From assembly GCF_020535245.1 (NCBI RefSeq), contig NZ_CP084911.1, forward strand, positions 597,001 to 661,000: a stretch of DNA of 64,000 nt, given 5' to 3'. The position numbers and the translations under genes were made by a program. Each line of letters opens with the position of its first letter. Positions within the stretch are counted from its first letter, which is position 1. Positions 41,610-50,391 of the stretch are shown one piece after another. The notes below the pieces were generated by a model that worked only from the letters and a program-made list of their open reading frames with translations, was not told the DNA's origin and did no database searches. The stretch comes from Asticcacaulis sp. AND118. GTDB lineage: Bacteria > Pseudomonadota > Alphaproteobacteria > Caulobacterales > Caulobacteraceae.

Positions 41610-42032
41610 TTAAAGATACAGAGCGTCGGGGCCCTCCGGCCCGTCCGACCGCTTCATTCGCTCGACGTCGGCACAGATTTGCGCGATGTCTTCGTACTGG
41701 AACGGTTTGGGCAGGATGAACTCGACCTTGGCGCGGCGGGCGGCGTTGAGCGATTGACTGGCTTCCACCGGATTGTCGCGGCGGATGGCGGTCATGATGG
41801 CGACAGGGGTACCCGGCGCGGCTTCGCGATAGGCATCGAGATAGTCGAGGGAGTTTTCGCCGGCGATGAAGACGTCGATGACCAGCAGCGACCACGGCTG
41901 GCGTTGCAACTCGCGCAGGGCCGCCGAACGGTCGATGGCAAAGCCGGGGGTAAAGCCCGCGCGCTCGAACAGACGACCGATGAGGTTGGCCTGGGTGCGG
42001 CTGTCTTCGAGGATGAGAACGCTTGAGGTCAT
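41610..42032 (-). CDS. Single-domain response regulator (receiver)
   Basis: A 140-residue receiver domain without output domain. It starts SSVLILEDSRTQANLIGRLF (acidic pair), has the phospho-acceptor Asp in LLVIDVFIAGENS near residue 55, Thr in VAIMTAIR near 83, and Lys in FILPKPF near 112. It is clearly paralogous to the first receiver of the protein at 42980-43756: the phrases SQ.LN.ARRA.VEF.LPKPF and LDY are shared. Such proteins act by contact with partners, as DivK does. No histidine kinase is in the window. Confidence 0.9.
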   Translation of the reverse strand: MTSSVLILEDSRTQANLIGRLFERAGFTPGFAIDRSAALRELQRQPWSLLVIDVFIAGENSLDYLDAYREAAPGTPVAIMTAIRRDNPVEASQSLNAARRAKVEFILPKPFQYEDIAQICADVERMKRSDGPEGPDALYL

Positions 42033-42156
42033 GGGTACGCAGGCCGACGCAACAATGGTTGGACGCTAGTCGTGAATGGTTAAACAGATTTGAAAGTTCC
42101 GGGACAGGAGGCTGATTTTCAGCTCCGTATATGGCCCGAAGGGCAAGGAGAGACGG

Positions 42157-42579
42157 ATGTTGCGTATGAACGGAAAGGCCATAATCGCCGGGGTTGCGGT
42201 GGCGGGGGGACTCGCGACCCTGACCCTGATGCCGGTGACGACCCAGGCCGATGACGGCAAGAAGGCACCGCCGCGCTGCGTCAACGGACCGGGGATCGAT
42301 ACGACCGTGCTCGACGAGGAAACGGTTCTGGCGGAAGGCGCCGGCCGCGGCGGTGTGCTGATCAAGGTCGATGGCTGCCGCCTGACCCCCTATGACATCC
42401 TCGTCTTCGAATATCGCGGCTCGGTCCAGATCTGCGACCCCATCGACGTGCAGCTCTCGGTGCGCGCCAACGGCATGGGTCATTTCAAAACGCCCTGTTT
42501 TGTGCAGTCGGTGACGCCGGTCAGCGCCGAAGAGGCCAAGGGGCTGCGTAAGCAGGAATACAAGCGGACGGACCGTTAA
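42157..42579 (+). CDS. Secreted DUF6491-type protein, paralogue 3
   Basis: A 140-residue exported protein, hydrophobic leader to about residue 31 (TTQADD). The mature domain shows RCVNGPGIDTTVLDEETVL, Cys in VDGCRLTPYDILV, VQICDPIDVQL, and PCFVQSVTPVSAEEAKGL, the same order as the two paralogues at 40675 and 41164. AAGGAGAG precedes the ATG. The two response regulator genes flank it on the opposite strand. Confidence 0.8.
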   Translation: MLRMNGKAIIAGVAVAGGLATLTLMPVTTQADDGKKAPPRCVNGPGIDTTVLDEETVLAEGAGRGGVLIKVDGCRLTPYDILVFEYRGSVQICDPIDVQLSVRANGMGHFKTPCFVQSVTPVSAEEAKGLRKQEYKRTDR

Positions 42580-42596
42580 CAGAGGAGGCAGACGCC

Positions 42597-42983
42597 ATGT
42601 TTCGTATTGTGATCGTAAGCAGCGTTTTGGCCTGCCTGTCGATCGCCGGGGCGGCGTCGGCGGAAGCGCCGGAAAAGGGAACCGTTCTGAAGCTGGTTCC
42701 GCAGCCGGACTTTACCGGCATGGTCGAGGTGGTCGGCGACGATCTGCTGGTCAAGTCGCATACCGGTACGCATCACTTCACCGGAGCCAGGGCCTGCGAC
42801 GGCCTGTCCGGTTCGCCCTTCGTGCATGTGCGTATGAAACAGCAGTCGGTGGCGCTGAACGGCGGCGGCGTGGCGCAGGTCGTTTACGGTTCGAGCATGG
42901 CCAGTACGCGGACCTGCAAGGTCACCTATGAGGGGCTCTATACGCCGCCTACTGAACTGGGCGTAACGCCGCTGGAGCGTTAA
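42597..42983 (+). CDS. Secreted hypothetical protein
   Basis: A 128-residue exported protein with a signal peptide (residues 1-22, ending ASA). The mature domain has two Cys (ARACDGLSG and RTCKVTYEGL) and a beta-strand-rich pattern. It begins 17 nt past paralogue 3, with AGAGGAGG upstream, and its end overlaps the converging response regulator gene by 4 nt. It shares the size and probable location of the DUF6491-type proteins but I cannot align it convincingly to them. Confidence 0.75.
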   Translation: MFRIVIVSSVLACLSIAGAASAEAPEKGTVLKLVPQPDFTGMVEVVGDDLLVKSHTGTHHFTGARACDGLSGSPFVHVRMKQQSVALNGGGVAQVVYGSSMASTRTCKVTYEGLYTPPTELGVTPLER

Positions 42984-43756
42984 AGTACCACGGTCCGGTC
43001 GTCGCTCAGGGCCTTTTTTACCTCGGTCAGCAGTACATCTTTAGTGAAAGGCTTGGCCAGAGCGCTGATCGCGCCGCGCGCCAGCGCATTGTGCAGGTTG
43101 TCGGGGTTTTGGGTATAGCCGGTCATGGCGATCAGCGGCACGTCGGGCCAGGTCGCCGAGATCACCTTGATGCCGGTCATACCGCCTATGCCGGGCATGA
43201 TCAGGTCGATCAGTATGGCGTCGACACGTGTAATCTCCAGCCGCACCAGCGCGTCCTCCACAGAATTGCTTTCGGCGACGTAGAAGCCTTCATCCTCCAG
43301 ATAGCTGCGATAGATGATGCGGGAATGCGCGTCGTCTTCGATGACGAGAATGCGCTTCACCGGCCCTTTGCGGCGGCGGATGCGCTCGGCTTCCGCACAT
43401 ATCTGATGCACGTCATTGATGTCGAAGGGCTTGGGCAGCAGAAACTCGACCTCCGCACGGCGCGCTTTGTTCAGCGCCTGACTGCCGGCCAGCGGCGTAT
43501 CGCGCTTGCCCGCCGTCATGATGGCGATAGGGGCGTCGCCGGCGGCTTTGCGGTACATATGCAGATAGTCGAGCGTGTTTTCCTCACCCACGAAGACATC
43601 TAGCACCAGAAGGGCATAGCCGCGGCTGTTCAGCTTGTGCAGGGCTTCGAAGCGGTCGTGGGCGAAGTCGGCTTTGTAGCCATTTTTTTCGAACAGCGTG
43701 CCGACAATGCGGGCCTGAGTTTTTGAATCTTCGAGGATCAGTATGGTGTTCGGCAT
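42980..43756 (-). CDS. Response regulator with two receiver domains
   Basis: A 258-residue protein made of two receivers. Receiver 1 (residues 1-120) has ILILEDSKTQARI, Asp in LLVLDVFVGEEN near 56 and Lys in LLPKPF near 112. Receiver 2 (about 132-258) has RILVIEDDAHSR, Asp in AILIDLIMPGIGG near 184, Thr in IAMTGYTQ and Lys in ALAKPF near 236. There is no output domain. Tandem receivers resemble the N-terminal half of PleD. Receiver 1 is a paralogue of the lone receiver encoded at 41610. Confidence 0.9.
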   Translation of the reverse strand: MPNTILILEDSKTQARIVGTLFEKNGYKADFAHDRFEALHKLNSRGYALLVLDVFVGEENTLDYLHMYRKAAGDAPIAIMTAGKRDTPLAGSQALNKARRAEVEFLLPKPFDINDVHQICAEAERIRRRKGPVKRILVIEDDAHSRIIYRSYLEDEGFYVAESNSVEDALVRLEITRVDAILIDLIMPGIGGMTGIKVISATWPDVPLIAMTGYTQNPDNLHNALARGAISALAKPFTKDVLLTEVKKALSDDRTVVL

Positions 43757-43903
43757 GGCGGGATCACGCTATGTAACAATTTGAAACAAAGCGTAGGCGC
43801 CGCGACGCGGAACTGGCAAGCTGTAAATGTCCTGTAACACACTTATGCACAGATCTGCGTGATCACAGTTTCGGGCGGGTTGCGGAATAGCCCGGCAAAG
43901 GCA

Positions 43904-43929
43904 GAAGCCCGCTCGATCGAGTGGGCTTC
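43904..43929 (-). terminator. Hairpin after lepA
   Basis: GAAGCCC-g-CTCGATCGAG-t-GGGCTTC is a near-perfect palindrome that ends 2 nt from the lepA stop. There is no strong T run, so its termination strength is uncertain. Confidence 0.55.
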
Positions 43930-43931
43930 CC

Positions 43932-45734
43932 TCAATCATTGTCCATCTTGAGCGCGGCGATGAAGGCCTCCTGCGGGATTTCGACCTTGCCGAACTGCCG
44001 CATCTTCTTCTTGCCTTCCTTCTGCTTTTCCAGAAGCTTCTTCTTCCGCGTGGCGTCGCCGCCGTAGCATTTGGCCGTCACGTCCTTGCGCAGGGCGCGG
44101 ACGGTCTCGCGCGCGATGATGCGCCCCCCGATGGCCGCCTGAATCGGGATGACGAACAGGTGCTGCGGGATGAGAACCTTCATCTTTTCGCACATGCCGC
44201 GCCCGCGGGCTTCGGCGCGGTCCTTGTGAACCAGCATCGAGAGGGCGTCGACCGGTTCGGCATTGACAAGGATCGACATCTTGACCAGATCGCCCTCGCG
44301 GTATTCCTCGATCGTATAGTCGAACGAGGCATAGCCCTTGGAGATCGACTTCAGACGGTCGTAGAAGTCGAACACCACCTCGTTGAGCGGCAGATTATAG
44401 ACGATCATCGCGCGCGAACCGACATAGGACAGGTCGAGCTGAATGCCGCGGCGGTCCTGACACAGCTTGATCACCGCGCCCAGATAGTCGTCCGGCGTGA
44501 AGATGGTCGCCTTGATCCACGGCTCTTCGATATGGTCGATCTTGACGACATCCGGCATGTCCGCCGGGTTGTGCAGGTCGATCACGTCGCCATTGTTCAT
44601 GTAGATCTGATAGACCACCGACGGGGCGGTGGCGATCAGGTCGAGATTGAACTCGCGGCTCAGGCGCTCCTGAATGATTTCAAGGTGCAAAAGCCCCAGG
44701 AACCCGCAGCGGAAGCCGAAGCCCAGCGCGGCGGAGGTTTCCATCTCATAGGAAAAGCTGGCGTCATTGAGGCGCAGCTTGCCCATGGCGGCGCGCAAAT
44801 CCTCGAAATCGGCCGCATCGACGGGGAAGATGCCGCAGAAAACGACCGGCTGGACTTCCTTGAAGCCCGTCATGGCCGTCGAGGTCGGCTTGCGCTCATC
44901 GGTGATGGTGTCGCCGACGGCGGCGTCCTGCACTTCCTTGATCTGCGCCGTGAAGAAGCCGATTTCACCGGGGCCGAGCGCCTCGACATCGGTGGCCTTG
45001 GGTTGAAACACGCCCAGCTTGTCGATTTTATAGGTCGCGCCGGCGTTCATCAGCTTGATCAACTGGCCCGGCTTCATGAAGCCGTCGAACACGCGCACCA
45101 GCACGACGACGCCGAGGTAAGGATCGTACCACGCATCGACCAGCAGGGCCTTCAGCGGCGCGGCAGGGTCGCCCTTGGGTGCAGGTAATTTGGCGCAGAT
45201 GGCTTCCAGCACGTCCTCGATGCCGATGCCCGACTTGGCCGAGGCCAGCACGGCCTCGGACGCGTCGATGCCGATGACGTCCTCGATCTGGGCGCGCACG
45301 CGCTCCGGTTCGGCGGCGGGCAGATCGACCTTGTTGAGGACGGGGACGATCTCGTGATTATTGTCGATGGCCTGATACACATTGGCGAGCGTCTGCGCCT
45401 CGACGCCCTGAGACGCATCGACCACCAGAATCGAGCCTTCGCAGGCGGCCAGAGAGCGCGAGACTTCGTAGGCGAAGTCGACGTGGCCCGGCGTGTCCAT
45501 CAGGTTGAGGACGTAGGTCTTGCCGTCCTTGGCCTTGTAGGTGAGGCGGACGGTCTGGGCCTTGATGGTGATGCCGCGCTCGCGCTCGATCTCCATATTG
45601 TCGAGCACCTGCTCCTTCATCTCGCGCGCGGTGAGGCCCCCGGTGAACTGAATCAGGCGGTCGGACAGGGTGGACTTGCCATGGTCGATATGAGCCACGA
45701 TGGAGAAGTTACGAATTTGGGACAGTTCGGTCAT
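43932..45734 (-). CDS. lepA: Elongation factor 4 (LepA), back-translocating GTPase
   Basis: LepA binds stalled or mis-translocated ribosomes and aids initiation and biogenesis. The 600-residue protein has the G1 loop [14 protein letters not shown] at residues 14-27, the switch [12 protein letters not shown] near 53, DTPGHVDF near 80, NKVDLP near 134, and a LepA-specific C-terminal domain ending in the basic [18 protein letters not shown] segment near 568. Full length for the family. Confidence 0.98.
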   Translation of the reverse strand: MTELSQIRNFSIVAHIDHGKSTLSDRLIQFTGGLTAREMKEQVLDNMEIERERGITIKAQTVRLTYKAKDGKTYVLNLMDTPGHVDFAYEVSRSLAACEGSILVVDASQGVEAQTLANVYQAIDNNHEIVPVLNKVDLPAAEPERVRAQIEDVIGIDASEAVLASAKSGIGIEDVLEAICAKLPAPKGDPAAPLKALLVDAWYDPYLGVVVLVRVFDGFMKPGQLIKLMNAGATYKIDKLGVFQPKATDVEALGPGEIGFFTAQIKEVQDAAVGDTITDERKPTSTAMTGFKEVQPVVFCGIFPVDAADFEDLRAAMGKLRLNDASFSYEMETSAALGFGFRCGFLGLLHLEIIQERLSREFNLDLIATAPSVVYQIYMNNGDVIDLHNPADMPDVVKIDHIEEPWIKATIFTPDDYLGAVIKLCQDRRGIQLDLSYVGSRAMIVYNLPLNEVVFDFYDRLKSISKGYASFDYTIEEYREGDLVKMSILVNAEPVDALSMLVHKDRAEARGRGMCEKMKVLIPQHLFVIPIQAAIGGRIIARETVRALRKDVTAKCYGGDATRKKKLLEKQKEGKKKMRQFGKVEIPQEAFIAALKMDND

Positions 45735-45780
45735 GCGCGGGCGATAGCATGAACCGCTTGAAGGGGGAAGGGGTGGAGGG

Positions 45781-47091
45781 TTATGAGTCCTCTAGGTTTT
45801 CCTTACTAAATTTGCGAGCACCTGAATTATTCATTTCAAACTCTGGACCAGCTGGACCAAGCTTGGCTCGTGCGGAGAACTTGAATAACGAAGCTAAGAC
45901 TTCCACTGCTTTATCGTTGTCTTGAACCTCATCAGATTGCTTGAAGAGACCGTGGGTCACTCCATCTAGCCAATGTGTCGGAATTTCCGCAGGATCTTGC
46001 CCATTTTCTTTAGATTTTGCCTCCAGCACAGTCTCAATTACCCAGCTTGAACGGTCCACATCGTACAAGTATCGTTCCAGATCACGCTCACTTTTTAAGT
46101 CTGAATCGTGAACTTTTCGCATAAAGCCTAGGGCGTAAAAGCCTACAACTGCAATAGCGCCTACTGCAAGCGCCAAGCGTAAGCTCGTCACGTAGAACGG
46201 AATCGTCGCTTCATTCGTTTTCTCCATAACTATTGAGAGTTCATAGGCGGAAAAAGCAGCGCTGAGAGAAAATACTGATGCAAGAAATCCACATATGGCC
46301 AGAACTGTCCAGCGGTGGGCTCCTACTGTTCTAGATACTGCCGACTTAGCAAGGCGATCTCGCAAGCTTTCCGTAATTTTTAATCTCATATCACGCCGTG
46401 CGTGCATATGAGAGCTGTTGTCAAGTTCCTTTATTTTTTTATTTAAATTGGCACGTTCTATTTCAATATTGTTAAGTGATTTTTTTTCGACTTCTTGAAT
46501 TTCTTTTAATTTTTCTTGATTTTCCGCTTCTAAAGTTGCAATCCGAAGATGGTATTCATCTTCCCTTTTTCTACTTTGCTCGTTTGCTGATTTGATGAAA
46601 TTTTCATGGATTTCGGAAAGCCTTGATATGTGTTCGGCGTATATGGATTTAAATTTATCATACGAGCCAGCGTCATCCATAACGCTAGATAAAAACAATT
46701 CATTGATTTTAGAAATTATATATTTAAATAAATTTTGATCTACAGTTTGACCCGTATTTTGGTGAGCATACAAATATATTTCAGCTTCTGCAAAGCTTGA
46801 CTCGTGTATATTTCCATTCGAAAATTTTGTAGTTCTTCTGTGAAAATATACCTCTAATCCTGGTATTCCACTTAGATGTATAGGGTTAAATATGCGGGTG
46901 CTTTCGATGTTAGTGGAATATTTTTCCAAAACATCAGTTAAATTTTTAAAATTAACTAACGTAACGTTTCCACTTTTAGCTACCGCTAAAATATCAAGCT
47001 TTGAAAATTCTATAATAGCTTCAAAAAAACTTGCGATTCGAGAATCTGTTGGTGAAGGAATTTTATATGTATTTTCAGAAGTTTGTGTCAT
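45781..47091 (-). CDS. Orphan A+T-rich membrane protein with coiled coil
   Basis: A 436-residue protein of no family I recognise. Layout: an N-terminal globular part (residues 1-150, mixed strands and helices), a charged coiled coil at about 165-235 (for example [20 protein letters not shown]), two membrane segments at about 267-292 ([20 protein letters not shown]) and 303-325 ([20 protein letters not shown]), and a C-terminal cytosolic domain with [20 protein letters not shown]. Its DNA is far richer in A+T than both neighbours (lepA and the hydrolase), with many AAA and TTT codons, which suggests recent acquisition. It is a lone gene with no mobility genes beside it. A coiled coil plus two membrane segments is seen in several phage-defence effectors, but that role is speculation. 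Confidence 0.85.
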   Translation of the reverse strand: MTQTSENTYKIPSPTDSRIASFFEAIIEFSKLDILAVAKSGNVTLVNFKNLTDVLEKYSTNIESTRIFNPIHLSGIPGLEVYFHRRTTKFSNGNIHESSFAEAEIYLYAHQNTGQTVDQNLFKYIISKINELFLSSVMDDAGSYDKFKSIYAEHISRLSEIHENFIKSANEQSRKREDEYHLRIATLEAENQEKLKEIQEVEKKSLNNIEIERANLNKKIKELDNSSHMHARRDMRLKITESLRDRLAKSAVSRTVGAHRWTVLAICGFLASVFSLSAAFSAYELSIVMEKTNEATIPFYVTSLRLALAVGAIAVVGFYALGFMRKVHDSDLKSERDLERYLYDVDRSSWVIETVLEAKSKENGQDPAEIPTHWLDGVTHGLFKQSDEVQDNDKAVEVLASLFKFSARAKLGPAGPEFEMNNSGARKFSKENLEDS

Positions 47092-47126
47092 TTTCCGCTC
47101 TTTTCAGCTTTATATTTTATTGATAT

Positions 47127-48374
47127 CTATTTTTGAAAGAAGCGCAAATCTACCGCATCGCCCATGACTTTATAACCCGCCATCGACGGGTGGATATGGT
47201 CGCCGGAATCGTAGTCGGGCCGCAGGCGCGTCGGGTCGGCTGGATCGGCCATCAGCCTGTCGAAATCGATCACCGCGTCGAAGGCCCCTGAGGTACGTAT
47301 CCAGCGATTGACCGCCTGACGGTCGGCTTCGTTCTGCGCATCGGGATGGTAGAGCGAAAAGCCCATAAAGGGCAGGATGGTCGCGCCGATGACTTTAATG
47401 CCGCGTTCCCGCGCCCGGCGGATCATCTGGCGGTAGGCGCCGATCATGTCCTCGACCAGTTGCGCGTGGGCGGCGGCGCTCACCGGCGCGTCCTTGGTCA
47501 GGGTGCCGAGGTCGTTGACCCCTTCGAGGATGACCAGATACTTCACCCCCGTCTGGGCCAGCACATCGCGCTCGAAGCGCGCCATCGCGTTGGGCCCTGA
47601 GCCGTCATTGAGGATGCGCCCGCCGCCGATACCGTGATTGAGTACGGACAGGTGCCGGGTGCGCGCCTCGGCCTGAAGTCGCCGCGCCAACTGGTCGGTC
47701 CAGCGAGCGTTCATGCCCGGCTTGACGCCATAGCCGTCGGTGATCGAGTCGCCCAGGGTGACGATGGCCGCCGATTTGGCCGAGGCCTCGACATCGACCC
47801 CTGAGATGTGAAACCAGCGCTCCATCGTTTTCGCCCCGTCAAGCGCCGCTTCGGCCACGCGGTTGCCCCTGGCGAAGTAGGACACTATGCGAGCGCCGGG
47901 ATGGCTGGTCTGGGGCGAGGCGGCTTCGGGCAGGTACAGCGACAGGGTCAGGTCGGTGAAGGCCGTGACCGCCATGACGACCGGGTCGGAGACGTACTCC
48001 GCTCCGGCGGGGATGGTGATCGCCGTGCGTCCGCCGAAGGTGAGGCCGCGCGCCTGAGCCGGATCGATGCGCGAGGTCATCTGATCTGCCGAGATCGCCG
48101 CATGGGCCGCACCGATTTTCAATGGTCTGGTGCCGAAGACATTGGACAGGCGCACGCGGAACTGCCGACCGCCCTGCGTCAGGCGCACGATCTGGCGGAT
48201 CGTCACGTCGGACGCCATGTCGGGCGGCAAGGTGGTGTCGGGATTGGGCACCATCTGTGATGAGGCCCACGCGCCGACCCATTTCGGGCCCGCGGATGCC
48301 GCCGCCGGCAGGGCCGACAGCGCCGCACCGGCGGCTATTCCGCCTAGCAACCGGCGGCGATTGAGATCGGTCAT
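47127..48374 (-). CDS. Exported SGNH/GDSL hydrolase
   Basis: A 415-residue esterase-type hydrolase with a twin-arginine signal (NRRRLLGGIAAGAALS, residues 5-20, cleaved near ASAGP). Catalytic blocks: the Ser motif VTLGDSITDGYG near residue 206, the Gly block GIGGGRI near 248, the Asn block EGVNDLG near 283, and Asp/His in SGDHIHPSMAGY near 391. A beta-rich domain of about 170 residues lies between the signal and the hydrolase domain. Substrate is probably an acetylated sugar or polysaccharide; this is inferred from the family. Confidence 0.92.
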   Translation of the reverse strand: MTDLNRRRLLGGIAAGAALSALPAAASAGPKWVGAWASSQMVPNPDTTLPPDMASDVTIRQIVRLTQGGRQFRVRLSNVFGTRPLKIGAAHAAISADQMTSRIDPAQARGLTFGGRTAITIPAGAEYVSDPVVMAVTAFTDLTLSLYLPEAASPQTSHPGARIVSYFARGNRVAEAALDGAKTMERWFHISGVDVEASAKSAAIVTLGDSITDGYGVKPGMNARWTDQLARRLQAEARTRHLSVLNHGIGGGRILNDGSGPNAMARFERDVLAQTGVKYLVILEGVNDLGTLTKDAPVSAAAHAQLVEDMIGAYRQMIRRARERGIKVIGATILPFMGFSLYHPDAQNEADRQAVNRWIRTSGAFDAVIDFDRLMADPADPTRLRPDYDSGDHIHPSMAGYKVMGDAVDLRFFQK

Positions 48375-48718
48375 GGCGGGGCTCCCTGTTTTTGGTTGTT
48401 ACCGTTATCTTCGGCACGACACAGGGAAAGTCAATGCAAAGCGGTCCGCGACGACAGCGAGTGCGGCGCGACCAGCGCCTCCTCGCCCGACGGCTGGGTG
48501 AAAATCGATCCCGGCACAGGGGCCTTCGGGCCGCAGCAACTCGCCGGCGGCGTCATCGATGCGCCGGGACACGAAACCGGGCAGGGGCAAGGCGACGGGA
48601 GGGGCAGGATTATGGCCGCAAATTGACGCTCTCACCGTAAAATGGATATACCAAAAAAACGAAAAAGACGGCGCGATCCGATGATCCGCCGTCCTTTTTT
48701 CAGACATCGTTCGATGGT
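48375..48718. other. Intergenic region after the SGNH hydrolase start
   Basis: No confident gene. One plus-strand frame between about 48450 and 48626 reads like protein (GWVKIDPGTGAFGPQQLAGG) but has no good start and no recognised domain; it may be a gene remnant. A terminator for the small minus-strand gene closes the region. Confidence 0.4.
48667..48693 (-). terminator. Terminator of the 34-residue membrane-protein gene
   Basis: GACGGCG and CGCCGTC, with inner GATC/GATC arms, form a stem with a 4-nt loop. On the minus strand it is followed by TTTTTCGTTTTTTTG; on the plus strand by TTTTTT, so it works both ways. Confidence 0.75.
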
Positions 48719-48823
48719 TTACAGCAGGCTGGCCGCCGCGATCAGCGCCGCTACCGGCAGGATCGCCGCAAACAGCAGGTTGCCGACCATACCAAACGTG
48801 TCGCTTAACTTGATAAGGGTCAT
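48719..48823 (-). CDS. Small membrane protein, 34 residues
   Basis: An ATG at 48823 on the minus strand, preceded by AAAAGGAGA at good spacing, opens a 34-residue frame: a polar start (MTLIKLSDTFGM) and one hydrophobic helix (NLLFAAILPVAALIAAASLL). It ends in front of a strong two-way terminator, so it forms a complete transcription unit. It resembles the Pep/holin-like or regulatory small membrane proteins in form only. A second gene of the same style is at 49337-49447. Confidence 0.7.
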   Translation of the reverse strand: MTLIKLSDTFGMVGNLLFAAILPVAALIAAASLL

Positions 48824-48954
48824 CTGATACTCTCCTTTTCTTGACAGCAACTATATATGTTGCATGTGCGAAAAAGTTCAGATGTCGATATGTCGCACCT
48901 TCATCACAAACGGTAAGCAATCGCGCCGATCCGTGTTAATAATCGTGATCGCTT

Positions 48955-49314
48955 ATGGAAAAGACCCTCATGCTGACCTTTGAAAGGCTCCGCGACATCA
49001 TCCTGCGCTATCCCGACACCGAAGAAACGATGTCGTGGGACTCCCGCTCGTTCAAGGTGAATGGCAAGGCCATGCTGTTCTGGAACCCGGCGCACGATGC
49101 GCCGGTGTTCAAGGTGCCGTTCGAGGAGCGCGACTTCCTCCTGGAGGTCGATCCGGACACCTTTTTCACCACGGACCACCATCGCCCGTGGCCGCTCGTT
49201 CTGGCGCGTCCGGACAGGGTCGATATCGGCTGGGTGGAGGCCAATATCGACCGCGTCTGGCGCGCGCAGGTGAAGAAACGCACCCTGAAGCTATGGGACG
49301 CTCAACCCCGGTAG
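48955..49314 (+). CDS. MmcQ/YjbR family protein
   Basis: A 119-residue protein with the YjbR fold pattern: FERLRDIILRYPDTEETMSW at residues 9-28, SFKVNGKAMLFW near 32, and C-terminal WPLVLARPDRVDIGWVE near 79 with DRVWRAQVKKR. Members are compact, often called DNA-binding-like, without established function. An ATG 15 nt inside is an alternative start. Confidence 0.8.
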   Translation: MEKTLMLTFERLRDIILRYPDTEETMSWDSRSFKVNGKAMLFWNPAHDAPVFKVPFEERDFLLEVDPDTFFTTDHHRPWPLVLARPDRVDIGWVEANIDRVWRAQVKKRTLKLWDAQPR

Positions 49315-49336
49315 ACCGGGTTTCAGTCAGGGCTTT

Positions 49337-49447
49337 TCAGAAGGCTGAGAGTACCGCCGCCACAAAGGCCGCCAGCATGGCACCGGCAATGACCATGGGA
49401 AATACCTTATCCATAAGGTCGTCCGGGTTGATCTTAAAGGCTCGCAT
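49337..49447 (-). CDS. Small membrane protein, 36 residues
   Basis: An ATG at 49447 on the minus strand is preceded by AAAGGAGGTGA, almost a full match to the 16S anti-Shine-Dalgarno, 8 nt upstream. The 36-residue product has a charged start (MRAFKINPDDLMDKV) and one hydrophobic helix (FPMVIAGAMLAAFVAAVLSA). The quality of the ribosome binding site makes this a very likely real gene. It has the same plan as the 34-residue protein at 48719 but no close sequence match. Role unknown. Confidence 0.75.
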   Translation of the reverse strand: MRAFKINPDDLMDKVFPMVIAGAMLAAFVAAVLSAF

Positions 49448-49584
49448 CCGCGCTCACCTCCTTTCATCAGACCTCTGACAGATTACGCCTTTTTTCTCCG
49501 GGACGTGTACACCTTGTCGTGATCCTTCGTTTTTGGGTCACCGCCGCGCCGTAATCCCGACACGCTGCCGTGATCAGTCGGGCC

Positions 49585-50253
49585 ATGACACAAACAAAGG
49601 GCAGGGGACCGGCCAGGGGAAGGTTTGGGGGCCGAACCGGGCGGTTGGCCATAGCCGCGGGCGTGGCCCTCGGCCTGCACGGCCTCGCCCTTCTGGCCAT
49701 CTGGCTGACGCCCGTGCCGCAAACGCCGGAAGCCCCGCCCGTCGGGGTGGAACTTTGGCGGCCGCCCGAAGCCCTGACCCGACCGGTGGTGGAAGCCGCC
49801 GCGCCCGAAACCCCGCCGGCGCGAGCGGCTCCCAGCCGTCCGGCGTCGCCGCTCCGTCCGCGCCCGCCAGCGGTTCCCGCTACGCCGACGCCTCTGCCTC
49901 TTATACCTCCAGCCGCTGCGGCCCCCGCGACGGAAACCGGAACCGGCGTCACACCGCGCGCCTATGCCGAAGGGGCGGACAGGGGCCGGGCGGCGGCCAC
50001 CCGCGCACTCAACAAGCGGCAGTTCTGCATCCAGCAGCGCGATTTGGGCCGCCCGATGGATAAGGACTGCCCCGTCACACCGGCGAAGGACATCGTCCTG
50101 CCGCTGCAAGCGAAAGAAACCCGCCCGACCAAGCTGTGTCTGGCCGCCCGCGAGCGCGAATGGCAGAAGTACCGCGACGGCACCGGGGCCTATCCGGGCC
50201 TGCGCGATATGGCCGCGGGCAAGAAGAAATGCCGTCAGGGCTGGGATGACTAA
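49585..50253 (+). CDS. Hypothetical proline-rich membrane-anchored protein
   Basis: A 222-residue protein: basic N-terminus, one membrane segment (LAIAAGVALGLHGLALLAIW, residues 24-43), a long Pro/Ala-rich linker (about 50-120), then a C-terminal domain with three Cys (QFCIQQRDLG, KDCPVTPAK, TKLCLAARE) plus KKKCRQGW at the end. The plan resembles TonB-type or envelope-spanning proteins, but the C-terminus lacks a TonB box-binding motif. Four Cys in a periplasmic domain suggest disulfides. An upstream GTG at 49570 is an alternative start. Confidence 0.7.
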   Translation: MTQTKGRGPARGRFGGRTGRLAIAAGVALGLHGLALLAIWLTPVPQTPEAPPVGVELWRPPEALTRPVVEAAAPETPPARAAPSRPASPLRPRPPAVPATPTPLPLIPPAAAAPATETGTGVTPRAYAEGADRGRAAATRALNKRQFCIQQRDLGRPMDKDCPVTPAKDIVLPLQAKETRPTKLCLAAREREWQKYRDGTGAYPGLRDMAAGKKKCRQGWDD

Positions 50254-50391
50254 GGCAGCCGTATTTCCGACACGCAACAATGGGACAGAGGGGCAGGGGA
50301 TGAACCGAAGCTGAAACCACCGGTAAGGATTTGGTCATCCCTTCAGGGTTAATAAAGCCTTATAACTGTTCTCGACGGAGTCTCTTGCGTA

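Noticed and set aside
38544-42483. Two long minus-strand frames (684 and 635 residues)
   Set aside because: Shadows of mnmC and the secreted-protein genes; only the part at 41610-42032, in another frame, is a real receiver gene.
48396-48626. Plus-strand 76-residue frame with protein-like wording
   Set aside because: No ribosome binding site or family; it begins inside the promoter region of the SGNH gene.
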